Positions 10,811 to 20,246 of a DNA stretch of 64,000 bases are shown here, in pieces. Location: assembly GCA_964019135.1 (NCBI GenBank), contig OZ025264.1:6155935-6219934 (forward strand), read 5' to 3'. The position numbers and the translations under genes were made by a program. The DNA is from Arenicola marina. Taxonomy: Eukaryota; Annelida; Polychaeta; Arenicolidae. The notes under the pieces are model-generated. The model worked only from the letters and a program-made list of their open reading frames with translations, did not search any database and was not told the origin of the DNA. How positions within the stretch are numbered: the stretch's first letter is position 1; every line of letters begins with the position of its first letter.

Positions 10811-11513
10811 ACATCCTTTGTTTTCGACTCCCTCAACAAGAATTCAGCGTTTTTTACATGAATGGCATCCATTTGATCAGGGCACCTCCGATTACAGCTG
10901 ACCAAGTAATAGGACAGAAGAAATATCTCAAGAAAGCTGGGGAGAACTGTACTGCTGGCTCTGTGCCAAATTAGGTGTCATTACTTTGTTACTCTGCCAG
11001 TAGACCTATATCTTCAGATTTTCTACCAGCTTTAGTCTCAATTAGTAACTATGACATATCGCTGGGCGTATAATGGTCAGGAATACCTGATTGATTCTCT
11101 TAAAAGGTGTTGGCCATTTTCCTGTCAGGTATCGCTTACAGTTACATATTGTTCACAGATATATTATTATCTTCGCGCCTTTTTACTCTTTACTTACTAT
11201 GGATTTAACCCTATCCTTGCTAAACTCATTAAATATGACATTGCCCAAAGATTGGGATCAAGGCCCCCTTTTCGGATCACGTATCGCTGACAGTCGTATA
11301 CGGTTACATATGTATTGCAACTCCCCTTCTACTCCATACTTTTCAATTCACCATAACCTTACTTTAAACTTACATTTTCTATATCGTCCCCCTCTAACTT
11401 TTGATTGTTTTTGGGGGTAGGGGTCGCTCACAGTTTTATACCTTTTACACATATATTTGTTATATTCTGGCCCTTGTGCTTTATGTACTAGTTAAAGAAC
11501 GAGCTGGTCAGGA
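10811..11513. other. Spacer with no recognised gene
   Basis: This is AT-rich sequence present in both A and C spacers. Short frames occur on the plus strand but none matches a known family. Confidence 0.5.
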
Positions 11514-11576
11514 GTGCATTCGCCAAAATAAAGCACGAGACGCGATAGCGTCGAGTGGTTTATTTGGGGAATGCAC
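11514..11576. repeat. 63-nt foldback (near-perfect hairpin)
   Basis: Arms of about 29 bases (GTGCATTC...GACGC and GCGTC...GAATGCAC) surround a GATA loop, with about four mismatches and one bulge. It is conserved at 48859-48921. It sits at the broken edge of the retroelement fossil and could be a tiny foldback element or a terminal structure. Confidence 0.75.
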
Positions 11577-12207
11577 GACAGCCAGTTCTATAACGTGACA
11601 AGTTATAAATAAATGACGTGTTAACGGTGCACCCGATTCTGAAAGGAATAGTGCGGGAGAGGACAAATATAGAGCTCTTCGCAGTACTAAATAGCGACTC
11701 ATGGTGGAGACTGGGCAAATGAGGGAGTCATTTCGAAACAATTTGACCGTCAAACCCTTCCTAAAAGGGTCAGTCTTGGAAACCTTGATTATGATTGCTA
11801 ACAGGGTTGGTATGGGGAAAGGAGAGATCCGTACATCATCATGGGATCAAAGTCATTGCTCAGAGTGGTAAATTCCCCGCACCGAAGAAACCCAAAGAAT
11901 GCAATCAGCAATTTCATTCTGGCGACCAGGGATGAATGTAGCAGAGAAATCAAAATTATGGAACGCAGCACATGTCACTAGGCGACGCACTAATGACATT
12001 ATGTCAGGTGATCTGGACCGCCCTTTTTGCAGGACATGGATGGTAGACATATGATCACAGTAAAACATTATGCGCTTCCGTCTCCATCTGTCCGCCCAGA
12101 GCAATGCAGCGACGACGATGGGATAAAGTTCTTTGTAGGCAATGGAATGTTTCCCTTCACCAAAGTTTGACAGACAACTAGGCCAAGGGGCATTAAACCA
12201 TTGGCCT

Positions 12208-13290
12208 TCATGGTATCCCCCGGTAGCCTAGCCCGGAGGCGTCGGTGAAGAGTGCCATATCCGGTGCAGGTGTGAAGTCTGAATCCAGGAACAGAGAAAC
12301 CCCATTCCACTTGCTGAGTAACTCCTGCCACATCCTGATATCTGCTTTACATTCTGAGTCAAGATACACATGATGATATAGTTTGTGGGCTTTCTTTGAA
12401 GCCTCAATAATCCTGGAAATGAAGGTTCGCCCAGGGCGAATAACTCCGCAAGCAAAGTTCAAATGTCCCAGAAGCTTGAGAAGGTCTCTCTTAGTACAAC
12501 TGCTTTTACTTAAAAAGTCAGTCAACAGTGTGTTAATCCGTGAGAGCTTACTGTCCGGAAGGCGGGCCTCCATTGCCATAGTATCAAGCGTTATACCAAG
12601 ATATTCCAACTGAGTAGTAGGTCCCATGGTCTTGTGGGGAGCAGTTGGTATTGACATTCTATGAAACAGGGTGCTGATAAGTGCCATTGTTCTTTCCCCA
12701 CATGCTTGGGGGTGGTCTACTGTTAGAAAATCATCAAGGAGATGAAATATGCAGTCCACTCCATAGTTGTGGATGGCAATCCAGCACATAGCTTGAGACA
12801 ATGTATCAAAAATCTTAGGACTAGACCGTGATCCAAAAGTTAATCTGTTGAAATAATAGTAGAGTCCTTGCCATTTCACTACATACAAGTGATATAATCC
12901 AGGATGGCATGGCATAAGTTTAAATGCATCTGTGATGTCTAATTTACATAGCAGGGCACCTTGTCCATACTCCTGGATCTTCCTGATAGCATCATCTACT
13001 TTCACATATGAGAGAGAATATTCCTGTTTATTAATAAGGCAATTTATGCTAGGTTGCGTAGGATGATCGTGAGGGGCTGATAAGTCCAAGATAAGTCTTT
13101 TCTTGCTGGAATATTTAGATTCGACCAATCCAAGGGGGCTGACCCTGTACAGGGGGAACGGAGGTTGATCAAATGACCCTGTGACGTACCCGTTGGCTAA
13201 TTCCTGTAGTAAAAGGATTGTCACAGATCTTGGGTCTCGACGAGTTGAAGACAAGTTTGGATACTCCGCTGAACAGGCTATCGGTTCCAT
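12208..13290 (-). pseudogene. Reverse transcriptase part of the DIRS/Ngaro-like fossil (A spacer)
   Basis: This long stretch carries reverse transcriptase blocks: PLYRVSPLGLVESKY, KKRLILDLSAPHDHP, LCKLDITDAFKLMP, YYYFNRLTFGSRSSPKIF and the palm motif HLLDDFL. GPTTQLEYLGITLD and KRDLLKLLGHLNFAC mark the connection to RNase H. The LTFGSRSSP block and LLDDF are those of tyrosine-recombinase retrotransposons rather than Ty3 or Bel elements. It belongs to the fossil at 11585-14470. Confidence 0.85.
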
Positions 13291-13434
13291 AACACCTGTA
13301 TGGAATCCTTCGGTTAGACCTGTTATCAGATAATGTACAAATTGTTTATCTGGGTAATTTACAAGTTCTTTAGCTAAAGCTTCAACATTAATAGGTGTGC
13401 ATACTGGATTTGATAGGCTGTCTTTGCTGGATAG

Positions 13435-14459
13435 TCACACCTCACGCAGGCCTCCTTTACTAGCTACCCCAGAGGGACCAGCAAAATCTTGAGTTGTCGA
13501 TGTTGCAGTTACCGGTTTCGAAGATGTAGGTGTAGACTTATTGACCGATGAACAAGTAAAGGCAGAATGGCCTTGCCTACATTTCAGGCACACATGAGCC
13601 AACTGGCAGGCATGGCGATAACAACCCATAGGGCCACTGTAAGTGTTACAAATCTCTCTGCCATTGAAATGGTACCGCTTTCTACCACTACGGTCAGAGA
13701 GACTGGATGCCTGTCCTGCACCCTGGGATCCTTTCGGTCTGGATCAGTTTGAGGACAAAACTCAGTATAATGGGCCACCGAACCACAGCCTTTGCAATGT
13801 TTGCTCTTTGTCCAGAGAAGATGGTGGTGAACAATTTAGTATCCCTCTGCAACCAGTCCACTTTGGTTTGGTAATTAATCAAAAATGTGGCAGCCTTGGC
13901 GGAAAAGTCTTTATGATAGTCATAAAAACTGGACCCACCAAATCGTGACGACATTTTGAGAATATCCCTAGGTAGGCATCCAGCTCTGATCGCCGGTTTG
14001 GATAGACCTCGCACATGATGTTATGGTATATGGTGAAGGCCAACACAAACTCCTGGATTGTCAGCCCTCGGGTTAGCCGGGTGTCAGTGATCGGCTTGAT
14101 GATGAGCGTTTCACCCACCATGACGTGTCTGGTATCACCGGGCGGCTGCACGAAACTGCTGGTGAGTAAACATGCCAAGTTCCACAGGCACAGTAAATCG
14201 ACTGACACAGTCTGTCCGGCTCGGCGGTAGCGTCCGGCGAACGAATTCCATCGAGTCCGCTTGTAGAAGGTTGACATTCCACGGTGTCGATGGGCGTGGC
14301 TGTAGTCGTCCTACGGCTGCCGGGGGTCTTGTTCCGCCCGCGTCCGGGTGACGCTGTTTGTGCGGGTGACCGTCTTGACGATGTCTCCCCTAGCACGGCC
14401 TCCACATCAGCGGTCCTTTTGTGTGTCCTCTTGGACCGTTTAGACGCAACTTTGGGCAT
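13435..14459 (-). pseudogene. ORF1 (gag-like) region of the DIRS/Ngaro-like fossil (A spacer)
   Basis: A Lys/Arg/Ser/Thr-rich start (MPKVASKRSKRTHKRT) leads to a conserved middle (GLTIQEFVLAFTIY, CEVYPNRRSELDAYL) and a Cys/His cluster (CYRHACQLAHVCLKCRQGH). This layout is typical of ORF1 proteins of Ngaro/DIRS elements. It is broken. Confidence 0.65.
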
Positions 14460-15099
14460 GTTTTGAGTCGATAGTAGAGGTAATATTAGATAAGATTTAA
14501 AAACGCAAAGAATTCTGACTCTCTTGCTCTCTGGGGTAGAGGTAGAATGGCCCGTTCTCTAAGGTGATCCCGAATAAGAATTGAGCCCGATCCCAAATAC
14601 CAATTGTCATTGGCGGTTTGTTTAAACATCATTTATTTCTGGAGGTTTGCAATAGCGAATACACATATTAATGCTCACCTCAACATAAAAAAAGAAAAAT
14701 TAAATTGGATGTACAGCTTGGTTCTCACATTGGCGGTTCTCTTTAGGATATGGGAGTGGCACAGAAAGAAGGCTTGTGAGTGGTGAGATAGGATCTGGTG
14801 AGTAGTTCCAGATTATTAGACTAGTGTGTCAAAAGTCAATAGTCTGGAAAAAAACCAGCGTGACTGGGTTAGCGGGTCCGAATGAATAAACCTAGATCCG
14901 TAGGGCTTTGTGCTTACATGAACATGGATTGGTGCGTTAACACCCCAATCCTGTAACTATGAAGAGTGGAGAAATGCTTTCCCAAATACGATTTTCGGGT
15001 TTACTGCGCTAGTGTTGCGGGAGAGGAACCCTTTAAATCCTATTACCATTCCGACCATCTAACTTTCCCGTATGGTTCTCATCCCACTTCTGACACCAA

Positions 15100-15450
15100 T
15101 GTTGTGTTTTACACTACCTTAGGGGGGTCACAATGCCCTAGCCAAAGTAGTGTGGTTCACATACCTCAGGGCGGAACTATTCCCGGGCCAAGGGGTGCTG
15201 TCAGTATACGGGTCAGCTGGGGTTGTTTACACATCCGCCGTTGTTCGTCTCGAGTCTTCGTCTGTTTAGTTCTCGTTCAGCTTCAGTGCACTGGGGCCCG
15301 CACTGGGGTTGTTGTTGGTTACGGCTTAGGCTGTTCCGTTAGTAGATTAACGATTACCGTTGGGGGCGCTATTATGACTCATTAGCTTTAGTGACTGCCG
15401 ATTCAGCTCTAGATTATAGGGTGTATGGGCTGTTCCATGTATAAGTTCGT
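15100..15450 (-). mobile_element. LTR-like block with adjacent primer-binding-like site (A spacer, incomplete)
   Basis: On the minus strand an LTR-like end CACAACA is followed directly by TTGGTGTCAGAAGTGGG (15083-15099 on the plus strand), the look of a retroelement primer-binding site next to a 5' LTR. The matching block in the C spacer (52634-53073) shows both ends. No partner LTR was found to the left. Confidence 0.45.
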
Positions 15451-15571
15451 GTCTCCCACCAGTTATCTAAACTAAATCATATCCAAATTATTTCAGTGTA
15501 CATGAGTTTTCAGAAAAAAGTATCAGTCCAATTAGTGACTAAACAATTCTAGATGATCACTCATTGTATTA

Positions 15572-15597
15572 AAAAATACATATATATATGTATTTTT
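15572..15597. repeat. 26-bp perfect AT palindrome
   Basis: AAAAATACATA followed by its mirror complement around TATATA. It is also present in the C spacer (about 53195-53220). Probably a simple AT-rich foldback. Confidence 0.6.
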
Positions 15598-15861
15598 GCA
15601 TAACAATATTATAACCCATCACCATGAAATGTATAACATTTATACAGACAGATAGATCTAAGTACTTTCACCAATTTTAGTATAAATGATCGATTAATTT
15701 TCTGCAATCACATATACTATAGTAGACTTTAAACAAATCTACATTTAATCATATAAACCTTTATGAGAATTTATATTTAATATTTCCACATCAGAACTAC
15801 TTATTATAAATGATCCATTTCATTTATGAATCATTTCTGCACATAAAAAGAAATAATTATA

Positions 15862-16335
15862 TAGCAATGTCTGATTACATTAGAGGGCATCAGTCCAAGT
15901 GACCGACTCAAACTAAGCAATCAGACATTATCAAATAGAAACAAATGAGAACTTATGAATGTATGTATATATACATACATTTCATTTCCCAACCATATAT
16001 TCTGTGGATGCAGCCATCCGTATTAATCAATTATTAATATATGATCATCATATATTAAGACCACATATATCATACATCGATCCATCTCTTCATATTATAG
16101 CAATGTCGGACTACATTAGAGGGCATCAGTTCCAAGTGACCGACTCAAACTAAATAATCCGGCATTGCCAATCAAAATTAATGAGCACTTACATACATTT
16201 CATTCCACGACCATATATTCTATTGATTCAACCATCCGTGAGAATCAATTATTCATGAGCATCTTATTTTCAAACCACACATATCATGCATCGATTCATC
16301 CATTCATATATGCTCCATCTTTCATCCTTTTTCAT
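15862..16335. repeat. Two tandem 237-bp units, each headed by a stem-loop
   Basis: Unit 1 (15862-16098) and unit 2 (16099-16335) share ACATTAGAGGGCATCAG and CAAGTGACCGACTCAAACTAA, then TACATTTCATT, ATATTCT and CATCCGT blocks. In unit 1 AATGTCTGATT (15866) pairs with AATCAGACATT (15919). In unit 2 GCAATGTCGGACT (16100) pairs with AATCCGGCATTGC (16156). One base pair changes on both sides (T-A to G-C), as expected if pairing is kept. Also in the C spacer, from 53431. Confidence 0.6.
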
Positions 16336-16690
16336 CCATTCCATCCATTCCATCCATCATAAGTTTTCATCCATTCCATCCATCATTCCCTATACCACTT
16401 CAGTGATTCATCTCATCCAGTGGTCTCTCCATTTATGTGCTCTCCATCTATATTATTTTCATTCCACTCATCCAGTGGTTCACTTATGTTTATATACACT
16501 CCATCCTGTATTCCATACCACTTCAGTGGTTCATCCATTTAAATTTATGTACACTCCATCTATATTATTATCCAATGGTTCGCCTATGTTTATATACACT
16601 CCATCCTGTATTCCACACCACTTCAGTGGTTCATCCATTAAAATATAATTCCTCCAGCTTCCACTCATTTAATTTCCCATTCCACTCATC
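16320..16690. repeat. CCATT/CCATC microsatellite and CACTTCAGTGGTTCATCCATT minisatellite
   Basis: 16320-16392 is a run of CATTCCATCCATT. It is followed by repeats combining ACACTCCATC, TGTATTCCA, ACCACTTCAGTGGTTCATCC and CCTATGTTTATATACACTCC, with a higher-order period of roughly 115 bp. The C spacer array (53880-54370) is longer by about one higher-order unit. Confidence 0.7.
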
Positions 16691-17039
16691 CAGTGGCTTA
16701 TCCATTTTTATGATCTTATATTCATTGATCGAGCTTGGTTCTCACAGTTTAAGAAAAATTCGGACGAAGGTTCATGTGATCTGAAATTGGTGCCATGCAA
16801 ACTTTCTGGACAAACTTTAGGTTTTATTCTTTATTGAGACATTTTTACATATTCAGTCAAGCTAGCTTCCATACATGATGTTACCTGTTTGGGTTCCAGT
16901 AGGGTTAATTATTTCACATCGTTTAGGAGTGTATATTATCTTTTAGCAAAATTTTCAAAGTCCAGTAACCTCTGTAGCAGTGTCTACTATAACATGGGTA
17001 CTCAGGTGACCGAACCCACCCTGGCTTCCAGCCCACATG

Positions 17040-17460
17040 ACATAGGATATTGACATGGCTTCTGTATAGTCGGTTGGGAAGTAACAGGCACAGGGTTAGT
17101 CAGGTGACCAACCCCATCCTGGTTTCCATCCCGCGCGACATAGAGTAATGGTTTGGAAGTGACAGGAATAGGATCAGTCAGGTGACCGACCCTATCATGG
17201 CTTCCATCCCGCAAGACAGAGGGCAATGGTGTGGGAGTTACAGGGATAGGATCGGTCAGGTGACCGACCCCATCATGGCTTCCATCCCACACGACAGAGA
17301 GTGATGGTGTGGAAGTAACAGGCATAGGATTAGTCAGGTGACCAACCCCATCCTGGTTTCCATCCCGCGCGACAGAGAGTAATGGTGTGGAAGTGACAGG
17401 GATAGGATCAATCAAGTGACCGACCCCATCCTGGCTTCCACCCCGCACGACAGAGGATAA
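17040..17460. repeat. 78-bp minisatellite, about five units, open on the minus strand
   Basis: The unit holds GGTCAGGTGACCGACCCCATC and GGCTTCCATCCCGC. Because 78 is a multiple of three, the minus strand reads DGVGHLTDPIPVTSTP over and over (17002-17448) without a stop. The C spacer has about four units. No flanking exon signals were seen, so non-coding satellite is likelier than a repeat protein. Confidence 0.75.
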
Positions 17461-17839
17461 TGATGTGGAAGTGACATCTCATCTCTTTATGTGAGAGGAT
17501 ACATGAGGGTAATTATCTCTGCCTAGATTGTTTATAAGACATCATTACACCCCGGCAAATATCTTACAGAATTTTGCTTAAAACAATTCTAAAGATTTCT
17601 ATCGCTTTTTCTATGGACATTCTAAACGTTTTCCAAAATTATATGATGTCCAAAGTCATTCAGACATATCTCTCCTTTGAATTAAGCTGATTATGCTTCA
17701 GACGATATGTTTTCCGATGCAGTCGATCATTATGTTACGCCTGACATGATTTATCGTTTCAAACGAACGTAACTTTATGGGGAAAGGACAGAAAATATGC
17801 CGATATGCAGAGAAACACCGCATCTGTCAAAAGTTCTCA
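17460..17839. other. Spacer with no recognised gene
   Basis: AT-rich unique sequence shared with 55040-55427. No frame, RNA gene or repeat was recognised. Confidence 0.5.
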
Positions 17840-18040
17840 AACACAGGCACAGTAAATCAGTGGAGGGGGGAGGCCGCGGGGGGGGGGGGTGGAGGGGGGA
17901 GGCCGCGGGGGGGGGGGAGTGGGGGGGGGCACAACGTATACTAAACACACAAGGTGTCCAGCTCCCGCTGGAACCGAGCCACAGGCACCCGCTTCAACCC
18001 CTAATATCGCACCTTTACCGCGCTTGACGGGCCCCATAAA
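17840..18040. repeat. Recurrent ACAGGCACAGTAAATC / G-tract module, copy 1
   Basis: It has the order ACAGGCACAGTAAATC, a long G-rich tract, CACAACGTATACTAAACACA, AAGGTGTCCAGCTC and a C-rich half with CGCTT. The same order recurs at 27033-27200, 51523-51690 and 55428-55630, and the first block alone appears at 14184-14205. It is probably a small mobile or promoter-like repeat. Confidence 0.6.
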
Positions 18041-19080
18041 TGCCTAAGTCCGATTTCTAAGTAATTTATTTATTTCATCAATAAGTAAACGAGACCTGTA
18101 CTGCCGTGTAGTCGCGACAAATAAAGAATTATGCAACGCCAACAGGAACAGATTGAGCAAATGGCTGACATCGCGAGAATTCGCCTGCGAGATCTCAGGC
18201 ACAGTCAGCGAGATGAATCTGATTGGTCGGCAGTCGAAAAATGTGTCACGTGACACAGGGGATGCAATTTCAAAATATGTTGAATCGGGACGATTCAAAA
18301 TTGCATAGCATCTCCCTATGATGTAATTAATCAAAATGACAGATTTTAGGAGTATCTCCCCGCATGAGGGTCATGTGAAAGCTGACCAATCGTCATATCG
18401 CGCACCACGATGGATGCATATTCCACCACATATGGGTCATCTACCTGTATTTATATAGTCACAGCGAGTTTAACGACACTAAATTGTGACTGGCCCATTA
18501 CTCAAAAAACTTTCAGTAAGCGAAATAATCAATAATGCGTTTCCGCCTCTCTTTGAACAAAACCTCAAACAAACAGCGGGTCTCCAGACCCAATATTAAC
18601 TAGTTATGCGGGAAAACATGTGTCGTGGTCTTGACCTGCTGTGACATTGACCTTAGAATCTCGTAGGGTCACCTGTTAAGCTTTTTTGCAGAAAAACTGT
18701 TCGGGCGATTTGCAAAATGTCAAGACTAAATACAAGTTACTATTTGGCCCAATACGTGAAATAGCTGTCAGCGCGATTAAAAGAATATTGTGAACGTTAT
18801 AGCCATCTTCCTGATTTTTGGTCCCATCTTTTAATGGTTCAGCGAATTTCAGAAAAGAAATTGGCCTGACTATGGCTATTCCGCATATTTTTGTGAATTG
18901 GGAAGTTGATATCTTAAGGCATTCGACACATAATGCGTGACAAGACAGGCAAACACACACACACACATACAGATAAACCGAACACAGAGACATAAGATCG
19001 TAGATCGTAGATTTTCGTCAGACATATACGCTACGTATATGCACGTTTTGATCCGTATAGGATGATCTATTCACCAAGCC
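18041..19080. other. Gene-free spacer with decayed dispersed repeat and (CA)n
   Basis: It contains a short CA run near 18953-18967 beside CAAGACAGG and TGCGTGACAAG blocks that look like the tail of an old dispersed element. The rest is unassigned. It matches 55640-56660. Confidence 0.45.
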
Positions 19081-19082
19081 CT

Positions 19083-20246
19083 TAAGATGTCGCCTTAGCG
19101 TCAATATGTGGTACATTTTTGTGGTCACTGTATGGCGCAATGAAAGGCAGAAACCAGAATAATTCCCTCAGCCTTAAGCCATTTTCGAGGCGTGCCTATG
19201 GAACGACTGATACATTGTGGTTGATGCGGGGTGGGGTCAAAAGCAAGGAATAAGGCAAGGGGCGAATATTTGGGGTCGCAAGTAATAGTAAAAGCAGAAG
19301 GAAAAAGGCTAGATATGATAAAGCTCGATCATTATACTTACTTATACCTAACCTAGAAGTTGGGATGAGGGAGAGCAGTGGAGTAATTCAACAAATCGAC
19401 GATTTGTCATAATGCCAAAACTATGAGAGCGTCAGCTGGTCAAACTACGAATGAATGGCAGATCGATCAAAATGTGGTCAAAATGTGAACCAATGGAAAT
19501 GAAAGTTGCTAAGCAATGGCCAATTTGCCAAACAGTGGGATCAAAATCTGGGCAAAGTGTGAAGCAATGGCCGATCGAGAACGGGGTGAGCAAAATGTGA
19601 GCGAAGTTATCTGGCTAAACTGGGAAACCAATGGGAACGGAGTATTGTCGACACGCCGCTGGTCTTGACCAAACAGTGAACCAATAAGATTGATGAACCA
19701 ATAAATAGCATGACATATTGGCCGTTTTTGTGCATATACAGGCTAAAGTGGGCAAGGAATACCTGCCAGGACAATGAAATTAATTGAAGCAACTTGCCCC
19801 AGATTCATTTCGTACCCACGACTACAGCTCCACCTGCTTTAAAGCAAGTTAATTGGTTGGTTGTGAATTCAGGACGCTGGTCATATCGCGTCAATGGGAG
19901 AAGGAAGGGAAGAGCGGAGCTATGTCTCCGGGGGGTAACCCTCTACTCTTTGCGAAGAAGGACATGGGATCTTTATCTTGCGACCACACAGACATGGCCT
20001 CGAACCATCGATCCACGTGCTGTTAGGCTTTCAGGTGGCCAGAACACCGAATGCGAGCGCTCTAACCCACTGAGCTACCGAGCCCGCCCCGACAGTTGGA
20101 GACGCTCCTCTATTGATAAAACTGTGAACTAATGCGAGAGAGGCTTGGTAAACCTGACTGAAAGCTAGTTTTGACCAACGCGATCCAGAGTTGCCCAACA
20201 TGTGACATATATACGTCATGTGTATGACGTCATATTCTCGCCGCAG
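19083..20246 (+). other. Former intron 1 of copy B, exon 1 absent upstream
   Basis: This aligns with intron 1 of C (from 35456) and D (from 57618) up to the acceptor CGCCGCAG at 20239-20246. At 19081-19083 the sequence jumps from the spacer (AAGCCC, matching D at 56661) to intron 1 (TAAGATGTCGCC, matching D at 57618). The 951 bases between them in D, which contain exon 1, are missing. The interior repeats words such as AAACAGTGGGATCAAA and ACCAATGG. Confidence 0.75.
19900..20100 (-). mobile_element. tRNA-derived SINE in intron 1 of copy B
   Basis: On the minus strand, TAGCTCAGTGGGTTAGAGCG (20058-20077) is an RNA polymerase III A box and GGTTCGAGGCC (19996-20006) a slightly altered B box. About 50 bp separate them, as in a tRNA with a long variable arm (Leu/Ser type). 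The body extends leftwards; its exact end was not determined. Homologous copies are at 36300-36500 and 58440-58640. Confidence 0.75.

Larger units (their letters stand above)
11585..14470 (-). mobile_element. DIRS/Ngaro-like tyrosine-recombinase retroelement fossil (A spacer)
   Basis: Read leftwards on the minus strand, the parts come in the order expected for DIRS/Ngaro elements: a basic ORF1 (gag-like) with a zinc-knuckle region, reverse transcriptase, RNase H (a CDHMSTIHVLQKG core and IPGRQNEIADCI), and a remnant of a tyrosine recombinase (RNDSLICPV...GAPLTRHLFIT). It is broken by several interruptions. It was present before the 37-kb duplication, because the same element lies at 48930-51950. 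Confidence 0.8.

Noticed and set aside
14966-15385. 139-residue plus-strand frame in the spacer (also 52500-52919)
   Set aside because: It runs antisense through the primer-binding-like site and LTR-like block, and no family resemblance was seen.
16286-16648. 120-residue and 195-residue (53859-54446) Ser/His-rich frames
   Set aside because: Translations of the CCATT/CACTTCAGTGG satellites; composition reflects the repeat.
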